From positions 12,770,663 through 12,834,662 of the forward strand of contig OY986964.1 in the NCBI GenBank assembly GCA_963920575.1: a stretch of DNA of 64,000 bases, read 5' to 3'. The translations under genes were made by a program, and so were the position numbers. The stretch is from Narthecium ossifragum. Taxonomy: Eukaryota; Streptophyta; Magnoliopsida; Dioscoreales; Nartheciaceae. Below are positions 44,825 through 56,656 of the stretch, one piece after another. The notes beneath the pieces are model-generated. The model saw only the letters and a list, made by a program, of their open reading frames with translations. It did not search any database and was not told the DNA's origin. The stretch's first letter is position 1. Each line of letters opens with the position of its first letter.

Positions 44825-46295
44825 GGGTTAATATCATTTTGGTACCCTCTAGTTTCAAGAATTATCAATTTAGTCCTCGTATTTTAAAACGTATCAAACC
44901 GAGGTTTGTAGTTACCAAAATTTCAATTTGATGCCAAGTATTGTAACGCCGTTTGCCGATTTAACGCCAAACCGGCCAGTGACCGGCTTTCTTGCCACGG
45001 CCAGTGACCTCTCTAAGCCTCCTCCAATGGCGAAGCCATCATCATCTCGTCTCCCTCCCTCGAATCCAAACCCAATCCTCCACCTCTCCCGAAACCTCTG
45101 CTGCAACCCTCGCAACTCATCAGCGCCGTCGACTTCATCCTCCTCTCCGGACGCCGAGCGCGACGATGGCTTCGTCCAGATCCTCCGCGACGTCCTACAC
45201 TCCAAGCAAAGCTGGCGCCTTTCCCTCGCCGCCCCCTTTGTCTCCGCCCGCCTCCGCCCCGCCCACGTCGAGCGCCTCCTCCTCCACGACGCCCTGGATG
45301 CTCCCCGCCTCGCCCTCCGCTTCTTCGACTTCCTCGGCCTCCACATGCGCTTCAACCACTCCCCGCTCTCGTTCGCGATCTTATCGCACGCCCTTCTCCG
45401 CTCTGGGTTCCACTGGCCGGCCTCCTCGCTCCTCCACTCCCTCGCCTCCCTCCCCTCCACCAAGCCCTCCGATGCGTTCAACTCCCTCCTAGCCTCCTCG
45501 CTCCTCCACTCCCTCGCCTCCCTCCCCTCCACCAAGCCCTCCGACGCGTTCAACTCCCTCCTAGCCTCCCGCTCCTGCCTTGGCATCTCCTCGACCGTCG
45601 CCTTCGACTTCTTAATCCAAGCCTACATCCAAAGCCACAGACCTCTTGATGCCCTCGCCGTCTTTAAGCTCACTATGCAATCGGGATTCCGGACTGAGAC
45701 GAGGACGACGAGCGACTTGATGAATGGGCTTTCAAAGGCGAGAAGATTCGACTTGGTTTGCACCGTGTTCGATGAGGTCTCGAGGGCGAGTGTTCGTCCG
45801 GATGTTTTCGTCTACACGGCGCCTGTGAGGAGCTACTGTGAGCTGAAGGATTTGGGGAGAGCCGGAGAGGAGGAGGTCTCGGCCCTCGAGGGAGCCGGAG
45901 AGGAGGAGCTCTGAGTGGAGGGCCGGGAGGCAGAGCGCCGGGAGGGGAGGGGAGGCCGCTCGGGAGTGGGACCGGGAGGAGAGCCGGAGAGGAGGTCTGA
46001 GTGGAGGGCCGGGAGGCAGAGCACCACAATGGGAGGGGAGGTCTAAATTATCAAAATTGACTTGCTGTTGACTTGCTGATGTGGCAAGAAATCCGGTCAA
46101 AATTGACCAAAAACTGGTCAAAATCGTGTAAAACCGGTCACTAGCCGGTTTGATGTTAAATCAGCAAACGGCGTTACTATACTTGGACCAAATTGAAAAG
46201 TTTGGTAACTATAGACCCCGTTTTGATACGTTTTAAAAAATGAGGACCAAATCGATAATTCGTGAAACTAGAGGGTACCAAAATGATATTAACCC
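44825..46295. mobile_element. Pack-MULE, 1,471 bp, carrying a PPR gene fragment
   Basis: Terminal inverted repeats of about 170 bases start GGGTTAATATCATTTTGGTA at both ends (right end read on the minus strand) and stay alignable through AGTAACGCCGTTTGC-like and CCGGCCAGTGACCGG sequence. An exact 9-bp target duplication TAAAATATA lies at 44816-44824 and 46296-46304. The interior is GC-rich host coding sequence. There is no transposase. It lies inside a hAT remnant, so it arrived later. Confidence 0.93.
45027..45914 (+). pseudogene. Captured N-terminal fragment of a PPR protein
   Basis: ATG 45027 opens a frame whose start is Ser/Pro-rich like an organelle targeting peptide. PPR-like helices follow: DAPRLALRFFDFLGLHMRFN, VAFDFLIQAYIQSHRPLDAL, TTSDLMNGLSKARRFDLVCT and VFDEVSRASVRPDVFVYTAP. 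Intact PPR proteins have many more 35-residue repeats and bind organellar RNA. Here the frame turns into a GAGEEE repeat and stops at 45914 near the element's right arm. A 72-base unit coding SSLLHSLASLPSTKPSDAFN is duplicated in tandem and in frame (45421 and 45493). It may be transcribed from the Pack-MULE, but a working protein is unlikely. Confidence 0.8.
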
Positions 46296-46347
46296 TAAAA
46301 TATACATACCGTGCTATATGCTGTGATTGAGAGGTGGAAGTTGGATC

Positions 46348-47210
46348 CTACGCTTTTGCATTTTTTGAAAAACGTTGCAAAATGACTTCGTTCTCAATAG
46401 TTTCAAAAATTTCCCGCTCGATGTATACCACCATGCAATCATTCATCCAATCATCCCCCATCTTATTACGTAAATCAGACTTGACAATCTTTATCGAAGA
46501 GAAGACTCTCTCAACGGTTGCAGTCGCAACTGGTAAGACCAATGCCAACTCAATAAGAAGATAAACCAATGAAAATAGAGTATTTTTTCTAGTCTCAACC
46601 ATCTTTACAACAAGACTTCCAATAAACCAATGTGCGACACACTTTGCTGCTGATTTCTGAGTATTTCACATTTTTCTCTAGCTTCATTGTGAAAACTATT
46701 ATGGGCACCAACATGTTCACCAAATTTTTCTATTGTCTTTTTCCAATTGTTGAATCCTGTACATGTAAACACATCTCCTCCGCCTTGTTCTCCTTGAGAT
46801 TTCCTCAACAGATAACACCATAAACAATACGCCGCATCTTTTGATACACTGTATTCCAACCACTCATAGTCTTTAAACCATGTCTCCCTAAAACTCATCA
46901 TATTTTTTTCATATTTTTTCTTGGGAAAATTATGACCAAACGGTTGACAAGGGCCTTTGATCAAGTACCCCCTATGAATTTCATCGCTAATCCCAACATC
47001 ATATGTTTCAATGGGTTTACGCAACCCTGGATCACCAACAATATCATTCAAGTGATTCAACCCTGGGTCACCAATAATATCATTCGAAATAATTAAACTA
47101 GTTTGGGGTTTTTTTGAACTAGTATTCTCTGAAGTAGTATGCAAGTCATGAGCATTAGATGATTCACCGCTTGGTCCGCTTCGTTATTTTTTTATCACAA
47201 ACTTATCCAT
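46348..47210 (-). pseudogene. hAT transposase (TTF-type zinc finger family), internally deleted
   Basis: The minus-strand start MDKFVIKK (ATG 47210-47208) meets a TAA at codon 9, then reads on in frame through YLIKGPCQPFGHNFPKKKYE, FKDYEWLEYSVSKDAAYCLW, CYLLRK, TGFNNWKKTIEKFGEHVGAH and NSFHNEAREKCEIL. That is the TTF/ZMYM-type zinc finger that begins this group of plant hAT proteins. It stops at 46605. Directly after, in another frame (46602-46348), comes the C-terminal hAT dimerisation region LALVLPVATATVERVFSSIK, IVKSDLRNKMGDDWMND. The catalytic middle of several hundred residues is deleted. A non-autonomous derivative is likely. Confidence 0.82.
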
Positions 47211-48027
47211 TATCTAAATAAAACAAAACAAATATATAAATAAAAATACAACAATTAGAAATCAAACTAATCAATTATAAATATTTTATAAATTATCAAA
47301 TAATTAATTAAATCCTAACAAATAATTAATTAACTAAATCAAACTAATAAATTATAAATCCTAACATTAACAAATAATTAACTAAATCAAATAAAAAAAA
47401 TGAAAAAAAAACATACCTGGCTGCCTAGTGCCTACTCTGCTTCAAACATGTGCTTCTCCTCTGTTCTCTGTGCAACAGAGAGGAGGCGGCCGTGGACCCG
47501 TGGTCCGTGGAGTGGTGGAGGAATGGGAGGACGAAGGGCGTTGCTGGAGCCAGAGGAGGTGGCGGTCCCGGCACGGTGACGTCGATGACTATGAGGCGGT
47601 GCCGCGGTGGAACAGGAGAACTGGAGAAGGGCGGCGTCGCCGTCGAGAGGGATGGGTTGGGGCTGGGAAGAGAGGAGCGGTGGGCCGGCACCAGGCGAGG
47701 ATGGCGGAGCCGCAGAGTTGGGGATGAGGAGGAGAGGAGGCGAAGGGGCCGCGCGCGGGTCCACCGATGAATTACCGATTAATTGATTTATCTTATTGGT
47801 AGCCCATTACGGATGAGTTAGATGAAAGAATCGGTATTGCTTATGGGGCATCTGTGGCACGTGTTCGACACTCATTCGAAGACTCGAGGATCGCCATTTT
47901 TATAAGGCTTCGGAGCCTCCGCTCTACTTTCAAATCTCTCTGGGATTCGCGGGGGCGGGAAACCAGCGCTCGAGAAAGCGAAGAGGTCCGGTTTCTAGGG
48001 TTTCTTTGACGCATAGGAGCGGAAGGG
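47211..48027. other. Intergenic region and RAD51C promoter side
   Basis: 47220-47400 is AT-rich with repeated AATTAA words. 47425-47770 is GC-rich and open in several frames on both strands without a recognisable domain; it may be the 5' end of the hAT element or an old promoter. 47820-48027 holds the likely RAD51C promoter and 5' leader with a TCTAGGGTTTCTTTGACG stretch. An in-frame TGA at 48007-48009 excludes an earlier RAD51C start. Confidence 0.4.
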
Positions 48028-51000
48028 ATGGAGATATCGAGCCTCCCGATCTCAGCATCTCTCAGAGCGAAGCTCATGTCCGCGGGCTACACAACCTGCT
48101 CTCCCCTCTCGTCCATTTCTCCATCCCAACTCGCCCAAGGTGCCTTCTCTATCTCTATCGCTATATCATATCGATCCAATTTTCTTGATTGAATCTTTCA
48201 TCGATCTTTGTGTCTTTATTATTGTGATTGTTAAATGGATCGGGATCATTCCATAAACGTCGTAATAGCCCGGATCAACAATAATATGACCTGAATAACT
48301 TCTTCAAATGGTAGGGGATTTACAGTGACAAACAAGGAAGGAGAAAATAATGTATGTGTATGTACTTCGGTTTTGGGTCTGCGAGAATTGTTGATATGAA
48401 GATCCATCGGTTTGCTTAAAAAACTCTTAGTCACATAGGCATCGAGCTAACTGCCATGAGTGTGTAGCATGTGGCTTTCTCTCGTCAAAAGAAACAATAG
48501 TATCGTCAGATTGTATTTGAGATGACAACATTGAATATTGTCAGTTTGTATTTGAGATGACAATTAAAATATGTTTAGTAAGCATGTGTACTATCAGGCT
48601 TCTAAATCAACTCTTACTATGTTATTCCTTCTTGTACTAAGATATCTGTCTGATCTGGAAGTCTGCATCTTGTGTGTTGTGTCATAAATGTGTTGTTATT
48701 GCCGGATGCAAAGATCTGTTATATCCGGGTAAAGGCAGTACTGGATCCATTTAAAACAAACTTTTGGGAAAAGGGATAAGTCCAAAAGAGAAGGTGGTAC
48801 CTAGGACAAGTTGACCAACTATGGCAAACAAGCATGATGCACTGTACATGTTGTCGCCAATGGCAATCTGGAATTGTGACCGAAAATTGGAAGATTCAGA
48901 AAACCAAGTAATTCTACAACTGCAGATGGTTGGATTTGTGCTCTCTGCTGTTTTGGTTTGATTTGAACTGCATTCGTAGAAACCTTAGATTTTGATTTCG
49001 TAGGAGGTATAAATATTATGTTCTTGTTGGTGACTTTGGTTATAAGCTTTTGATCTTGTATCTTGTAGTCAACAGCAAAATCATAAGAAGAACCATTTAG
49101 GAGATGAGGATGAGCTATTGAGAATGAATATAGAGGTATTGAAGTTGGAGTCAACCAATAACTCATGTTTTTCTAGATACCCATGATTTCCTTATCTATG
49201 GAAAAATGCTATATGTGCATTTATTGGCAGAGAAATAAAAGTGCTTTATAGATTAAGCTCGTTTACTAGAAGAGGAATTTAGCAGATAGTCTATTGAAGA
49301 AAAGCTAGGGAATGCATAGTATGTGCATATGGCATATTGCATAATCATCACCATAATTTGAAAAAGTCTTTAGTTCTGGATTAATAGAACCACATGCATA
49401 TTAAACGGGGCTTGTAGTTCATCATGCATATTATATTTATTGTTCTTTTCTTGTTTTGGAAATTGAGCTTGATTTATTATCTAAATACGGCAGTAAGGAC
49501 ATCATCTTCTTGTCCAATTTGTTGACATAAAGAAATCAATCTTTTTTAACATTTGAATAAATTTTTAAGAATTTTTGTAGCAAGAAAGTAAAATATATGC
49601 TCTTCACAGCAACAATGTTATCCCAGAGTAAGTGAAAGAGGAAAAGCATCAAGTAGCAATTTACAGACATGTCAATGACGATAAAAGTTACCATGCCATT
49701 CTTGCCTTATGCTTTCAAATAGTCCTGATTCCATGAGGAAGAGCTGAATAAGTCCAACTGCATCCAAGTTAATATTACTTGCTTAAACAATTAATTCTAC
49801 CATTGATTCAGTGTCACTATCATGATTATCGCAGCTTGCTAAGGATGTAAGTCACGTGACTTACGTTATATCTGTGGGATGGAAGATACTGTACTCATTT
49901 TATCTTCTATGGAGATGTATAAACCGAATAGATTAATGCAACATTTTCCCTTTCTTGCGTATAATTGCTTCAATTTAGACATTTCAATGTTCAGCATTTT
50001 TGCTTTCAGTTGTTATATAAATCTGGTTGTTTTACATCCTCATCTGCCTTTTTAACTAGCAGATTGGAGATGATTCTTGATTTGCAAATGTCGTATATAA
50101 GACTTTTGATTAGTGTCTATATATTTTTTCCATGTGGAAGATTTGCAAATTGCAGTTCAAGATGCAGTTGACATTTTGAAGGCCACTTCAGAAGACAGTA
50201 AGCCTGAAAAGCTAGGCAACAGTTATACAATCTGTAAGGGTATCAATTCTTATCGAATACTTTGTCTTTCTAGTTCTCATTTAAGATGTAAAAAGGGTAA
50301 ATAACTTCTTTAGGTGTTCATATGTTGAGTTTCAATGCTTGCATTGTAAGTGAACTTAAATCCCTCACTGAGCGTAACTCGTATTCTTATGTGCACATAA
50401 AGCTAAACAGGACTTCGTCATAGACACACTCAGTCGGTCAATGACACACTGAACACTGATACACTTGTATCATAGACCATCAATGAATAAATCAATGAAT
50501 AAACTAGAGACAGATATATGCATATGCATACATGTACTCTTAAAAGGTGAGTTTTGCTCCTGCTGAAAGTATATTTTGGATCTGCTATCAAATAAGGTTG
50601 AAATCCTGTTACATTCACTCATCTGTTCCTTTTGCAGGACTAGGGATTCTACATCTGTGATGATTTTTGTTTTATGAATATTTGAAACAAAAAGTTTATC
50701 TTGCAGGAGCGCAAACTGCATGGGATATGCTCTCGGAGGAGCAGACTCAGAGGCACATAAGTACTGGTTCTGAAGATCTAGACAGCATACTTGGAGGGGG
50801 AATACATTGCAATGAAGTTAATGAAATAGGTAAATATTTGGATGTATGTGTATCCACAGACCACAGTATCCATTGTCTTTATTTTGTCCTTTCTCACTAT
50901 AGCTGGCTTTCTTTGTGTTATTTGATGGATGCCAATTCCCTGCCACACAATGGCACTTTCTTTGTGTTCTTTGATGGATTCCAATTCCCTTCCGCACAAT

Positions 51001-54000
51001 AGGAAGTTACTAATGTATAAGAACTACACGTTTCAATACAGTATAGTTATTATTCGTTACTTGTGTTCAGCAGCTTTTTCTTAATAACCTTTTCAGTTTG
51101 CTATTATGATGGACGAGAGCTCAGAATACTATAATTTTTTTGATATATCACTCCTCAATTCAAAAAGTGGCATATTACTTATTTCCTCAACTCCTTGTTC
51201 CTTTGGCACGTTTAGCCTCGTTTACTCACCAAAGTTCCCAAGTGAAATCATTTTAGTACTTCACATTTCACCCTCAGATGACGTGACACCAAATTCTCTT
51301 CTATTTCCGTTTGGTTTTCTGGATTCTTGTTTTCCACCTACTAGTATAAGACTGTTGAATGTTTCACCTAATTATAATATTCCTTACCTGTATCGTGTTG
51401 ATATTTTGCTCTTTTTGATAGCTGCGATAAAATTGTGAGCTTCGTATGTGACTTGGATCTCATTTGATCTTTGGTGCATGCCTTTTCTTTCTTATTAGGT
51501 TACCAACCTCTTTGACCTTGATCAGTGCCTCTCTATAGTTCTTCCATTAGTCCTTTGTAGTTGTGTTTGACAGCCTGCTGCTATCCATCACCACATCCAT
51601 AACTTTGCTATATCTCTTGTTCATCAGCTCTGAGTTGGTATATATTCATGTTATATATTCCAGTTTAGTTCTATCAACTCTCACCATTTTTATAAAGCTA
51701 TCTTTCATACTTGTAGCGTACCTTCTAATTTTACCCTATTCATCTGCGAACACAATTAAGGTCAAATTGAAATGCCCAATTCTTTCTCCCACATGGAAAT
51801 AGTATATCGCTACCCATGCTGTTATGTCTCAAGGCTTAATGCTTATTCTGGGTTACAGTATTCTGGGAGTTATGTGACTTGCCTTGTCATTTTTACCTTT
51901 ATCAGGTGGAGTTCCAGGCATTGGAAAGACACAATTGGGGTATGTCTTGTCTTCTGCGTTAAGCTACGTTCTTGTGTGGTTTCATGAAATACAAGCTCAC
52001 ATGAATCTGTAGGATACAGCTTGCCGTTAATGTTCAAATTCCAGTTGATTATGGTGGTCTCGGTGGAAAAGCAATCTATATAGGTAGATCTTTAATTCAA
52101 CTAGTATGTCTTTTGGGTTCTTGGGCTCACTGCTATAGATAACATTTGATTTTATCGTGCTAGATACTGAAGGCAGTTTCATGGTGGAACGTGCTTATCA
52201 AATTGCTGAAGCGTGCATAGCAGATGTACTCGACAATTTAATTTGTCAGCAACTTGATTTTCAAGCTTTCTCCGAAAGAATGGATCCAAACAAATTTTTG
52301 GCAAATATCTTCTATTTCCGCATATGCAGTTATACTGAGCAAATTGCGGTGATAAACTATCTTGAGAGGTTTCTTATGGAGCAGAACAATGTAAGTTAAG
52401 ATGAGTACATGCTATCTTCACGATTCTGTTTTGTCTCAGAAATTTTGAGCTAAGATTCTATGCTATCTAGTAGTTAGATATTGTTTCAGAATGATAAAAT
52501 CCTCGAGTCGCTTAGAGCGTTGAAGTACCTTTAGACTGCCGAGGAAGTTGAGCATTTCTTTTGCAAAGCTTTCCATACGGGCAGCGGGAAAATGAAAGGA
52601 CATTGCTTTGGACTAAGACATCCTAATTGGTTTAATTCACGGATATCTGAAGACATTGCTTTGTATATTTATGACATCTTATTGGTTTCATTCACGGATA
52701 TGCCTCTCAAAACCTAAGGGAAGCAGGTGAGGATCCATTTGGGCTTGTCTCCCTAGGATGGTCGATTTAATTTGAAGATTCTTGTTTGAGCATGTCATCC
52801 TCGGAAGGCCCCACATGATACCCCACATGATATTTTTGGTAGACAAAAACGTCCTACCCACTCAAATGCTCATCTTGAATTTTTTATTTCGGCGCATGGT
52901 ATGGAATATGAGGGTTTGTACAGATGGGTAAGTGAATTAGAGAGACATCCACTAACTAGATTTGCTTTGTTTTCTTGTATGATCAAGTTTATAAGATCTA
53001 TGCTAGGTCCTTACCTGAACTTTCGCTAAGGGGATTCAAAGCATGAAAGTATCCTCGCTTCATATATGTTCTACAATCACCACCGGTTTTTTTTTTACAG
53101 GTAAAGATCGTGATCATTGACAGTATTACCTTTCACTTTCGCCAAGATTTCGATGATTTGGCCCTTAGGACGAGAGTACTAGGTGAAATGTCTCTGAAGT
53201 TGATGAAACTTGCCAAAACGTTCAGTTTGGCTGTAAGTGTCGTCATCTTCTTACTCCTCTTTTTATAGTGTAGTGATGGGTCATAACTTGTATTTTAGAT
53301 TTATGTTGCTTTCGATTTTGTTATTACTTGATGTGGGCCATTATCAACTAGCCATGGTGCATTAACACATGATTTCCTACATGGCTCAAGGCTACCAAAA
53401 ATGGGGTTTCTGGGGGCTTCTTTTGAAATATATTATTCTCTCTTTATTAGTCTTTGTGCGTGTCTGTGGATAAGTGCACTTGATTGTCTGGCTTCTAATT
53501 GGATGCCAAGATTGATTTTTTAGTCTTTGTCAGCAGGTTGTTTTAGTGAACCAAGTAACGACGAAATACATGGAGGGCTCATTTCTGCTCACTCTAGCCC
53601 TTGGTAATGTTACATTCTCAATTACCTGTAACATCGTCTTGGTTGCTGTTCTTGACAGTGGTTTTCATTGCATTGGCACCTTTAGTTGTACACCAGTTCA
53701 CAAAGAGACTAGTATTAGCTAGTGCTCCATCTTTTTTCGATAGATTTCTTGCTTTTCCTTGATGCCAAGAAGAACCTCTTTTTGCCGTACAGGCTAATCT
53801 GGTTAGTTCCTGAAATTAACCTGAATGGGAGAAGGTCCTTTGCATAGCAAGCTATATTTCAAATTTGTCAACCTATACCATTATTTGAGTTGAATAAGAT
53901 CGTGTAGAAATGGCCCTATTAGGTTAAGGCCTGCCTTGCTCCATTTCTTATTATGTGCACATTCATATATATAAAATTCCTGAATTTTTAAGTATCATAA

Positions 54001-54973
54001 TGAAGACAATCCAGGAACAAAGACAGCATACTGAAGGGGCTCATGCGCTTTATGAAATCCAAATTTGAGATGTCATTTTCCTTTTTAATGGGGTGTTACT
54101 TCTAATTTGGAAGGATTATTATATTCTGGATTGTGGTTAATTTGTATATGTTAAAAGCACAGAGTGACTACTAGATTCAATTAGAATAACTTTACTAGTT
54201 GGTTGAGATCTTTCCTTCTATGGCAAATCTTGTTACTAAAACACTTGATCACTGCTGTGGTTTTTACTTTTTATTTGGATCAAGTATTGCTTAATCTTAT
54301 ATTAACTTTTTATTACTTGGAGACAAAATTTGGTGACCATGGCTCAATCTGATGTCAAATACAAGATTGAGATGCATAACTAGTTGAACAATTCATAGGA
54401 CAGCTTGATATGTATATATATTACAATTTATTAATATGTTGACAGATAATACTACTTAATTAGCTATTCAAACATTGCCTAGGGAATTCATACGCAAAAT
54501 TTCTTTTAGGTTTTGATCTTGACTAGGAAGTCAAACATCCTACTTGCAATCTGGCATAAATATTTCAGATATCTTCAGATGTTTTCCATTCTTAATTGGA
54601 AAAGTACCTGTCATCGTTGTAAACTCATATAGATATAATTGCTATACTTGTATGCTTAATGTGTAGGCTACATCCTCAGTTATTCACACCATGCACACAT
54701 ATCAGGAAAGGATTCTCCAATTTGTAATGATCTCCCAAATAGTATTCTACATGACTGTTTTTTTGTTAAACCCATAACAGTCATCTATGTTGAGCAGGAG
54801 ACAGTTGGTCACATGCTTGTACAAATCGGGTGATTTTATACTGGAATGGAAATGAGAGACATGCATATATTGATAAGTCCCCCTATCTTCGTTCAGCTTC
54901 AGCTCCTTACTCAGTAACTGGCAAAGGGATCCGCAACGCCAGCCCACAATGCAAGCGTGTCAGGATGATGTAA
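48028..54973 (+). CDS. RAD51C: DNA repair protein RAD51 homolog 3 (RAD51C)
   Basis: Nine exons join to 1,041 bases (346 residues): 48028-48139, 50141-50239, 50707-50829, 51906-51939, 52013-52083, 52164-52390, 53101-53232, 53537-53603, 54798-54973. All introns are GT/AG and phases agree. The N-terminus [20 protein letters not shown] matches the helical domain of RAD51C. Walker A is GVPGIGKT (residues 113-120) and Walker B VIIDS (about 226-230); [52 protein letters not shown] and [16 protein letters not shown] follow the family closely. It ends [13 protein letters not shown] with a basic tail suited to nuclear import. RAD51C acts in RAD51-paralog complexes in homologous recombination and, in plants, meiosis. 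Intron 1 is about 2 kb. All key residues are present, so it looks functional. Exon 2 uses the AG at 50140; a second AG 14 bases downstream is less consistent. Confidence 0.93.
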
Positions 54974-56656
54974 GTTGCTTACTTCAAGCGAGAACAGGTC
55001 AGTAGCATATACTTCTTGCCAAATTTCATTCTGTTTCTAAAGGCCAGCTTTACTCCCTGGAAAGGGATATGTATTAATCTCATTTTCCTCCCGGCTTTCT
55101 CTGTTGGTTTATTCTGATCTATAGCACTTTGTGTAATTTTGTAGCTCACTTGTTTACTGTGCAATATTTTTTGTTAAAAAGCTAAGAGATTAAGAGAACT
55201 CTTTCTTTTTAAGGTGTCTTTTCTTTTCTTTCTGTGTAGGCCCTCTTTCGATTCAGGACTCGAGCCTTGCTCAAACAGCCACTTGCTTCATCTGCGTTAA
55301 TTCTTGATGATGACTCGGGCATTGTCGCATTGAGATGTCAGATGACGTGGTGCAAAGCTACTGCTCTCCCAGGGCTCTAGTCTAACATGGGATGGTGGTG
55401 CCGTGCCAAACATGATACAAAGGGGAGACCAATGAGGATAGGGATCTAAGATAAAAATGTAACAGGGGCTCTTGTTTCTTGTCTTTTAGAATACTTGGCT
55501 TAATTCGACCCACCCACTCAAATGCTGCTCTAGCGCATCCCACTGTGCCGGCGCTTGAGAAAAAAGTGCGTTAATGGAGTAGGAGACACGACCTCTCTAA
55601 CAACAACCACCAACCGCATTGCACCTACCACGGGGAGGGTTGTTATATCAAACCAAAGCAATCGTGACCTGACTCGTCACGTGTTCTGCGCATCCTTCCT
55701 TCTCTAATCTAACCCCGGAGTTGGTCATGCTGAATTTTTTTCACTCTCTATTGCAGCACCTAAATAGGATCATAAACTGGTTCCATACAGATAAAAGAAA
55801 ACGTGAAAGCAATTCTTTTTTTTTTTCATCAACCAGTCCCGTTGTAAAGGGTGATATGATTGCCCAATTGGAAATTCTATCTACATTGTATTTTTTGCTA
55901 ATTCATCATAGTAATGTATAATGGAATATGTCTTATTGATTAATATGTTTACATGTTCGGTAGTTCATGATCGATCGGTGTAGTGATTATATCATTCGAT
56001 GATAAACTATCGATCATGTTAATATAGTGATCAAGTAGTGGACTACTGATAACAAAAAAGGCAAAATATGATATACTAAGTTCAAAATGTGGTGTATTTG
56101 GATGCGCCTTTGCCCAATTTTAGGTGATTTAGCAATGTGCTAGTCTAGTGAGTTCTTAGCCATCATTATCACATAAGATTGATCTAAATCTACCAAGGAA
56201 ACCAGGGACAACAATCTTTCTCTTTTATGTAGCAAAGGAACAATGAAATAGTTGTAGGTTTAGGTCGGTGAAATAACTCATTTCAGGTTGAAGGGCTGTG
56301 GTCAACCCAGGAAATGCCATAGCTGACGAATGAGAGCGGTGACACCAATGAATGGACGGGTTACCCCCAGGCTGAGAATTCAAACACGAAATTCGTTGCG
56401 TTATTAAATTGAAATAAGCAACATTAATTTGTTTATACTTATGGCCCTTATGGAGTCGGAGTCCAACGAGCACGATGCGGTAGTCCCATACACTATTATT
56501 ATAACGAATCAAATTGTTGTTGAAATCCGACGGTCCTGATCTAATTTAGTCTCCAACCATCTTCCTCGAACGTACCGTTTAATAACTCCCCTTGCTTTAG
56601 ACCCAGAGCCTCCCTTCCCAAGTTCACAGCAGCAGCGGAGGTTGAGAGAGAGAGAG
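54974..56656. other. Intergenic region between RAD51C and transketolase
   Basis: It contains the RAD51C 3' flank, including an exon-like GC-richer stretch at 55240-55380 that may belong to an alternative 3' end. An AT-rich spacer follows, then the transketolase promoter and leader with GAGAGAGAGAG before the ATG. No other gene seen. Confidence 0.4.

Noticed and set aside
44912..45586. A 224-codon frame opposite the PPR fragment
   Set aside because: It is the GC-rich shadow of the PPR coding strand, with Arg/Glu-rich low complexity.
47425..47770. GC-rich open frames on both strands
   Set aside because: No domain, no splice continuity with the neighbours, and openness on both strands is explained by base composition.
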